The position numbers and the translations under genes were made by a program. A stretch of DNA of 64,000 nucleotides from Sambucus nigra. Its lineage: Eukaryota; Streptophyta; Magnoliopsida; Dipsacales; Adoxaceae. The notes under the pieces are model-generated. The model was not told the origin of the DNA and did no database searches. It saw only the letters and a program-made list of their open reading frames with translations. Shown piece after piece: positions 58,028-64,000 of this stretch. Each line of letters begins with the position of its first letter. Position 1 is the stretch's first letter. The DNA lies in assembly GCA_949130495.1 (NCBI GenBank), contig OX422216.1:360926605-360990604 (forward strand). The letters run 5' to 3'.

Positions 58028-58662
58028 TCCGTACACGTGAGTGAGATAGAACAAAGATTTTCCTTGAATGAGGAAATAGTTGGGCCCTAAAGTAGTAATA
58101 GTGAAGTGTCAATAACACCTGACCTACGTTCTTTGAGTTCCTTTAACTCACCAACATTTAGAAATTTACACTAGCTATAATTCCTCCACCCTTACTCTTA
58201 TGTTGATGTTACTAAGTGATATGGGTTTTTCTAAGTGGATGGAAATTGTTCATGCACTTAACTAGTCTCTTCCAACTCACCCCCTTATGAGGTCGATCAT
58301 AAGTTAGGTTTCACAAGAGACTTTTAAGGAGGTGGAGATTAATTTCTTTATAATTATTTTCTTCATATTGTATGTGTTAACTCTTAGATATTTTTATCTC
58401 CATCTATTGATGCAGCTCTCCAGGGTTGAACCAATGACTTATGCCCATAAGGTTCCTCTGCCCTTAGTGGAAGCTTCCCCTTCCAACCTTTAGACCAGTG
58501 CTTCATAGCTTGAGCATTCTTCTGGACTAGCTCTTGTGTCAGTTGAAACTTAATTTCATGCACTATCTCAAGATAAAATTTCCTCTCCTCAAAGTCTTAT
58601 CATTAAAGCTAGGGATTTAATAACTCCCTTAGCTTCCAATGTGATTGTTCAAGCTCCTAAGG
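58028..58662 (+). pseudogene. plant mobile domain pseudogene, 3' part (candidate)
   Basis: Candidate continuation of the gene at 20,335-22,654. After an AT-rich intron-like stretch ending TTGATGCAG (58,414), the sequence encodes LSRVEPMTYAHKVPLPLVEA, then a Ser/Pro-rich segment, and ends near a GTACATTTTAG donor-like site at 58,663. Linking of both parts rests on strand, orientation and the ATTAC duplication; no direct homolog was compared. Confidence 0.4.
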
Positions 58663-58734
58663 TACATTTTAGTTTTATATATTTTCTTCGTCAAAACAAT
58701 TGAAAAAAATGAATTAGTTACATAGAATCTCTTT

Positions 58735-59100
58735 CCTAAAAAAGATAAAATTTCCACATCTCAGACATAGTAAACTCTTTGCTAAAAAACAAATTTCAAA
58801 TCTCACATCTTCTTGATGAGTTAGCAAAATATTTTCTAAGTTTTTTCATAATCTCAAAACCTCCTTGGTGAGTTAGCAACCTTGTTGCTCATATTTTCTC
58901 ACATCTTAAATTTTGAAAACTCTTTTCTAATAATAATTCAAATCTCACACTTGCTTAGTGGCTTAACAATCTCTTTGTAAAAAAAAATTCAAATCCCACA
59001 CTTTCTTGGTGGTTAATCAATCTCTTTGCTAAGATTTATTTTAAAATATCAAGCCTTCTTGGTTACTTAAAAATCTCTTTGCTAATTTTGTTTACTTCCT
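58735..59100. repeat. degenerate 60-70 bp repeats
   Basis: Five to six imperfect units of the type TCAAATCTCACACTTTCTTGGTGG-TTAGCAATCTCTTTGCTAA spread over 365 bp. No reading frame. Origin unknown. Confidence 0.65.
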
Positions 59101-59497
59101 TTATGTTTTCTCTCTGGCAACAAAGATAACGGTATGTTGTGGCTAAATTGTTTTCTCCTGTGAGGGAACCTGTTAGACCATTTAAGGTACCTCGAAATAT
59201 TCCTTCTCAATAACTTTTTTCTCCTTACCAAATGGAAAATTAAACCACTATGCTAGAGTCACTCGCACAAATATTTCTAATGACAATGATCCCAGATCCA
59301 TGACTAATGTTGACTCAGCTGATGGTTAGTTTGGGTGCAAGTTTCACTTCCAAGCATTGCACCCCATGAATTTTGTCAACAGGTGCTTCAACAATTCCCT
59401 TTCATTTAAGGTTTCCCTCTCATGGTGAAAAAAAAAAATTTATTCAACACCATCCAGAAACTTTTGGTGTAGATTGCCTAAGGCAAAACAATGTTGT

Positions 59498-59790
59498 TAC
59501 TACACCAAAAACATCAATTTGCCACGAGTTAAAACTTGTCCAAATCAAATCTAGCATGGTTTTGAATTGTGCCAGAATCAGGTGTTCCAAAATGTTAATT
59601 TTTTCCTCACATAGTTTAAAAGTGTGCCAAATTTGATCTAACATGAACACTTTTGCATACTTTTGGAACAGTTTATAATTGTGCCAAGTTGAGTACATTT
59701 TGGTACACTTTTGACATGGTTCAAAACCGAGCTAAAATTTGATACACTTTTGGCACGGTTTTGAACTGTGCGAAATTTTTGGATGAAAGA
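59498..59790 (+). mobile_element. CACTA-like transposon terminus (candidate)
   Basis: TACTACACCAAAAACATC at 59,498 resembles the CACTAC-ACC-AAAAA terminus of plant CACTA elements with C to T at the first base. It is followed by subterminal repeats in both orientations (GGCACGGTTTTGAACTGTGC, GTGCCAAATTTGATC, TTTTGGTACACTTTTG). No transposase and no opposite terminus were found; a TTTTGGTGTAG at 59,463 is an 11-bp inverted match just outside. Confidence 0.4.
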
Positions 59791-60280
59791 AAAAAATTAC
59801 AAATTGCGAATCTCACACGTTGTTGATAAACTAATGTAGATACAAACTTCAATATATTACCAGTTTTAATAGTTCACGGAACAAAAAAAATTTGGGTAGA
59901 TTTTCCTCTATTTTTTGGACATTCTAAAACCTGCTAATATAAAATATATTTAATGTAAAGCCCGCACGATAATAAAATATAACAATAAAATTACAAAATC
60001 CCGCAAGTCCATAAATGTTAATAATAAAACTACGAAACCCCGCACGACCATAACACAAAAAAATTGAATTCTGAATATTAATAAAATTAAATAAATAATC
60101 CCCTTGTTGTAAACCATTGACTTCTTCTTGTATTCCACGTGGATAAAAGCTAATGATACAATGTTATCCAGCAAAAAAATAGGATACAAAAAAAGATGAA
60201 TTTAGTAACCAAATAATTTTTAAAAAATATCTTATTCAAGCTGAAAAATTGCATATATGAGTTACAATTATTATTATATT
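59791..60280. other. AT-rich flank, no gene
   Basis: AT-rich DNA. A short direct repeat with AAAGCCCGCACGA / AAACCCCGCACGA (about 59,962 and 60,036) is the only structure seen. Confidence 0.5.
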
Positions 60281-61460
60281 CTAAAATCGGAAGTCTTGTG
60301 ACTATGTGGTCAACTCCTACGAGTTACATTAGTCCCATACAAGGTGTTAGTGCCTCATACGGGGCCATTTGAGATTTGGTTTGCGTTTTCACACCCAAAC
60401 GACTTATTTTTTAGATTAATCTAAATATTTTCAAATTATCGTCACATTCTCAAACTGAAACACCCGTGACTATGCAGTCAATTCCTACAAGTTACATTGG
60501 TCCCGTACGAGGTGTCCATGCTTATTACGGGGCCGTCTGAGGGATAGTTTGGGTTTTCACCCTTTAACGGCTTATTTATAAGCCTAATTTAGATATTTTC
60601 AAATTATTGTCATATTGTCAAACTGGGAGAGCAGTGACTATGAATTTAGTTCCTAGTAGTTACATTGGTCATGTGCGAGGTGTTAGTGCCTCTTACAAGG
60701 CCATTTGAGGGTTGGTTTAGGTTTTCACACTTTAACGACATGTTTTTAAGCCTAATCTTGATATTTTTAAATTATAATCATATTTACAAACAAAGAGACC
60801 CGTGACTACGTGGTCAGTTCCTATAAGTTACATTGGTCTTGTGCGAGGTGTCCATGCCTCCTACGGGCCCGTTTCGGACTGGTTTGGGTCTTCACCCTTC
60901 TGGCGGCTTATTTTTAATCCTTGTCAAGATAGTTTCAAATCATCGTCATATTCTCAAATCGGGAGACACATGACTATGCGATAAGTTCCTACAAGTTATA
61001 TTGGTCCCGTGAGAGGTGTCCATGCCTCTTACAGGGCCATTTGGAGGCTAGTTAGGGTTTTCACCCTTTAATGGCTAGTTTTTAAGTGCAATCTAGATAT
61101 TTTCAAATTATTTTCATATTCTCAAACTAGGAATCCTACAACTATTCAGTCAGTTCGTACGAGTTACATTCGTCCTCTGCGAGGTGTTAGTGTCTCTTAT
61201 GGGGACATTAGGGCGCTTGTTTGGATTTTCACCCTCAAACGGCATGTTTTTTAGCCTAATCTAGATATTTTTAAATTATCATCATATTCTCAAATTGGGA
61301 GACCTGTCCGTGACTATGCGTTCAGTTCCTACAAGTTATACTTGTTCTGTGCGAGGTGTTCATGCCTCTTTACAGGCCGTTTGGGGGTTAATTTGGGTTT
61401 TCACCCTTTTAACGAATTGTTTTTAAGCTTGATCTAAATGTTTTGAATTATCGTCATATT
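60281..61460. repeat. 168-bp satellite-like tandem array (seven copies)
   Basis: The GTGACTATG landmark recurs at 60,298, 60,466, 60,634, 60,802, 60,970, 61,138 and 61,310: five steps of 168 bp and one of 172 bp. Conserved blocks include TTCCTACGAGTTACATTGGT, CGAGGTGT, GGTTTGGGTTTTCACCC and TAATCTAGATATTTTCAAAT. No ORF. The monomer length is near nucleosome-repeat size, as in many plant satellites. Confidence 0.95.
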
Positions 61461-62329
61461 CATTTTTCTTCTCTTTATGCTTATACCTTTTTTTATCTTC
61501 TTTGAGATGATCAGGCATTATTAGATATTAAATACATATTAAATAGTAAAACTAAAATTATGCAAAGAAACAACTACTCAATGGGATGAATTACTTCATT
61601 GAAAGAATGGAAGTAAGTCCAAGCAGAACGAATAAGCAAGGCAATTCCTATTCTTTCATGAGGTCCAAGAACTGAGATGAAATCACCAAAATAAATAAAT
61701 GGAGGGACATAGGTGCATATTAGAAAGTTCTTCCCAAAGAACCCTTTGTTGGACAAAATCAGTGCTGGCACAAACCATGAAACTATTGCAGTTGTCGAAT
61801 GCCATAGAATGTCTATAGTTAAATATTGATTTGAGTTAAAAACAACATAATGAAGATGGACACTCTTATATTGAAAATACCAAATATTAGATATTATAGA
61901 TCATCTACAGTTACCACATACAAAGTTATAGCTAATAATATTCAACAAATTAGGGACATTCTTGAAAGATGATATTTTTACTATTTAAAACATAAACAAA
62001 TTTCCACTCACTGTAAAACAAAGTATGTAAATTAAATAATCAACAAATATAATGCATGTGTCTTACAATATGTATATATGCTATGCTTCCCACAATTTAA
62101 ATGACCAGATCTTTTCTAGATATGCCTCACAATATGTAATCCAAAAAAGGAAGCACTGATTGTTTTTAAATTATTTGAGAATTAAGACCTACCTAATGAC
62201 CTAAATCTATGATAAGTATTCCCGACTAACTAATAGGGAATTTGATCCGGACAGAGCATACATCTAACAATGCCAATACAAAAGTCTATGAAATCACCAA
62301 ACCCATTGTTGGCCAGATTTTGACTTCTC
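61461..62329. other. flank, no gene recognised
   Basis: AT-rich. A minus-strand frame at 61,771-61,574 has hydrophobic stretches (FGDFISVLGPHERIGIALL) that may be an old exon, but no family was recognised. Confidence 0.4.
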
Positions 62330-62588
62330 AGGCAAAGAAGGGATGCTATTGGGGTGGTTGTGCTGCAGCGTCATGAAACTCTCAATGGAAAGTTTCTTAA
62401 GGGTCATAGGTAACTTTCCCATTGACCTCATAGATGACGTAAATAAGAGGCATGGACATTAAACCTATGCAATTGCTAATGGAAAATATATGAAGGGTTA
62501 CGGGTAATCTGACCGATGGCAAGGACTTAAGAAACAGGCATAATCTTATCTTCACCTCTTCAAGATGAGGCATGCGCATTTCCCCCAC
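62330..62588 (-). pseudogene. LRR-like fragment, possibly from a resistance-type gene
   Basis: Minus-strand frame 62,588-62,397 contains MPHLEEVKIRLCLFLKSLPS followed by a related unit VTLHIFSISNCIGLMSMP. The spacing of L and the S-N-C-x-x-L pattern resemble leucine-rich repeats of plant NBS-LRR proteins. The two DNA units are themselves similar (GGGTTACGGGTAA and GGGTCATAGGTAA). No NB-ARC domain nearby. Low certainty. Confidence 0.35.
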
Positions 62589-63832
62589 ATTTATTAGTTT
62601 TCATAACCAAATAGAATTACTATTCAAAAATCTAAGCACACAAAATACGAGTGTAGAAGGAACATACATACACTCAGGAAGTCAAGTTTTTCTCTGCAAA
62701 CTCATAATGAAAAATTCAAGTAATTACCTGATATATCAATGATTTAGAGTCCAACATTTGTTTTTTCTTTTCCCTCTGAACTTAAAAAAGGCCTGGTTGT
62801 AGAAAATTTGATATTGTATTCAAGAGATACATATGTAAATGAACACTTGAATGAGAAAATATCTTTAATCGGATGATGAAGGTAGATAAAATGAGAAGAT
62901 GGAACTTAAAGTCGAAACTTTTAAACTAATTAATCCCAAGGTTAGAAGATTCACCAAAACATATTTAAAGGTTTCAAGAGCTCACACCCCTAAACAACAT
63001 CAATGATCAACTTATTCGTATGGAATATAAGAGGTCTATAAAATAAATCCTCTAAAATACGAATTGAATGATTATGAAATTTTCATAGAGTTTGTTTCTC
63101 TGTAGCCAAAATTCAAACCATAAAAATTCGAAGAATTCAAAAGATTGCTAAATTTTGAAGGTTCCCAATATTAATCCAATTCGAACACCATGTTGTGTTC
63201 AATTTGGTTATTTTAAAGGTTGTCAATTATTTACAACTTTTATGGTCTTAAAAATTGAATTAATCTACAGTGATGATCCATAAAACTTTGAATTCATCAA
63301 AGGTTATGAAATATGATCAAAAGTTGTGTGAGCCATGATCGACTTTGTGTTTACCCAACATCTGTCATCGTAAGAAAAAATAAAGTCCCTAGTATTACCT
63401 GGAATCCTTTCAGTCTCTTATTCTCTAGCATGTTTTTGTATGAAACTTTTTCCTTATAGTTACATACAAATGCAAAATCTTCAGAAGAATTTAAGAAGGG
63501 TCAATCAACAAATGATCTTTTGGCCAATGAATAAAGAGGTAAATGGGCTACAATAGTATATTCAATTGATGTGATTTAAGCATAATAAGATATTTACTTC
63601 CCATCCAAGGCCTCTTGTGCAAGAAGTCCAAATATGTTTAACAACGCAAAAAAAGGGCGGTGAGTACGGTGTCTAGCAGGGCCGATTCAATTTTCCTCTA
63701 AAACACCCTCGAAAGATAACAAAGAGTGATATCATAAAATGTATAAACAAAACAAGACATGTTTAGAACCCGAAAAATAAATAATTGAACCAAGAATAAA
63801 ACTATAACACTACTAAGATAAAATGAACTTAC
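62589..63832. other. AT-rich flank, no gene recognised
   Basis: No conserved coding or repeat structure seen. Adjacent to the myosin-like exon remnant on its 3' side (minus strand), so it may hold an intron of that former gene. Confidence 0.4.
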
Positions 63833-63955
63833 ATCATAACACAATTGTTGCATGATGTTAGTGTTCCAAAATATAGCACATTGAAGACGATTATTGGGTT
63901 TTACACATGTAATGTCATGAGGTTCTGTAGCATTCAATGTCTCCATCAACTGTTG
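63833..63955 (-). pseudogene. myosin motor-domain exon remnant (class XI-like)
   Basis: Minus-strand frame reads [20 protein letters not shown] followed by NN, then [11 protein letters not shown]. This corresponds to the conserved ETLxxTEPHYIRCVKPN and FENxNVxxQLRCGG segments of plant myosin motors. The exon ends at a perfect donor GTAAGT (63,832 leftwards), close to where myosin XI genes are split near QLRCG. Conserved residues are lost: YIR reads DIT and RCGG reads CYDV. An in-frame TAA lies just upstream of the Met region near 63,961. A pseudogene fragment or the edge of a decayed gene extending past the window. Confidence 0.6.
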
Positions 63956-64000
63956 TAATTAGAGCTGCAACAGTTCGTGAATTCAATAATATTAGTAATG

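Noticed and set aside
61574..61771. Minus-strand hydrophobic frame as a membrane protein gene
   Set aside because: Short, isolated and of unrecognised family; kept only as a remark in the flank entry.

Overview
This is repeat-dominated nuclear DNA of a flowering plant, probably a eudicot (species not identifiable from the sequence). The evidence is Tat-lineage Ty3/gypsy retrotransposons, plant mobile domain (PMD) genes, a degenerate myosin exon, a CACTA-like terminus and a satellite-like array. No intact single-copy gene, rRNA, tRNA or CRISPR was recognised. Nearly every coding region is a degraded transposable-element gene.

Layout. (1) 581-18,886: element TE-A, an Ogre-like Tat element on the minus strand. 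Its 5' LTR is 16,905-18,886, gag-pro-RT-RH-aRH-IN runs from about 15,460 down to 8,420, and a truncated 3' LTR lies at 581-2,133. Between pol and the 3' LTR are two opposite-strand genes (aORF1, multi-exon PMD gene; aORF2, DUF7745-like) and a tandem array. (2) 18,887-22,654: host-side DNA with an old PMD pseudogene. (3) 22,660-58,022: a nest flanked by the 5-bp duplication ATTAC. The outer element TE-D (minus strand, Tat/Retand-like) carries a plus-strand Transposase_28-like gene (aORF3). TE-C (plus strand, related family, with its own antisense aORF3) appears to have inserted into the 5' leader of TE-D at 32,921. TE-B (plus strand, sister of TE-A, about 85% identical in a short stretch compared by eye) interrupts TE-C from about 33,131 to 48,136. 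TE-B is circularly permuted: it runs mid-gag, pol, antisense aORF2 and aORF1, array, one LTR, then leader. (4) 58,028-64,000: the rest of the split PMD pseudogene, degenerate repeats, a CACTA-like end, a seven-copy 168-bp array, an LRR-like fragment and a myosin XI-like exon remnant.

Functional logic. The retroelement sense genes (Gag, aspartic protease, reverse transcriptase, RNase H plus a second RNase H, integrase) would support copy-and-paste movement. Each element also carries passenger genes convergent with pol, with TATA boxes of their own. GT-AG introns are visible in aORF1 and aORF3. Because these genes are antisense to the genomic RNA, their introns would survive reverse transcription. 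The aORF1 promoter and the LTR promoter share GCC-N4-GGC dyads just upstream of TATA. Many in-frame stops and lost catalytic residues indicate that the copies present are inactive.

Limits: coordinates of domains, exons and breakpoints come from reading and aligning by eye. Family names rest on recognised motifs, not on database searches.
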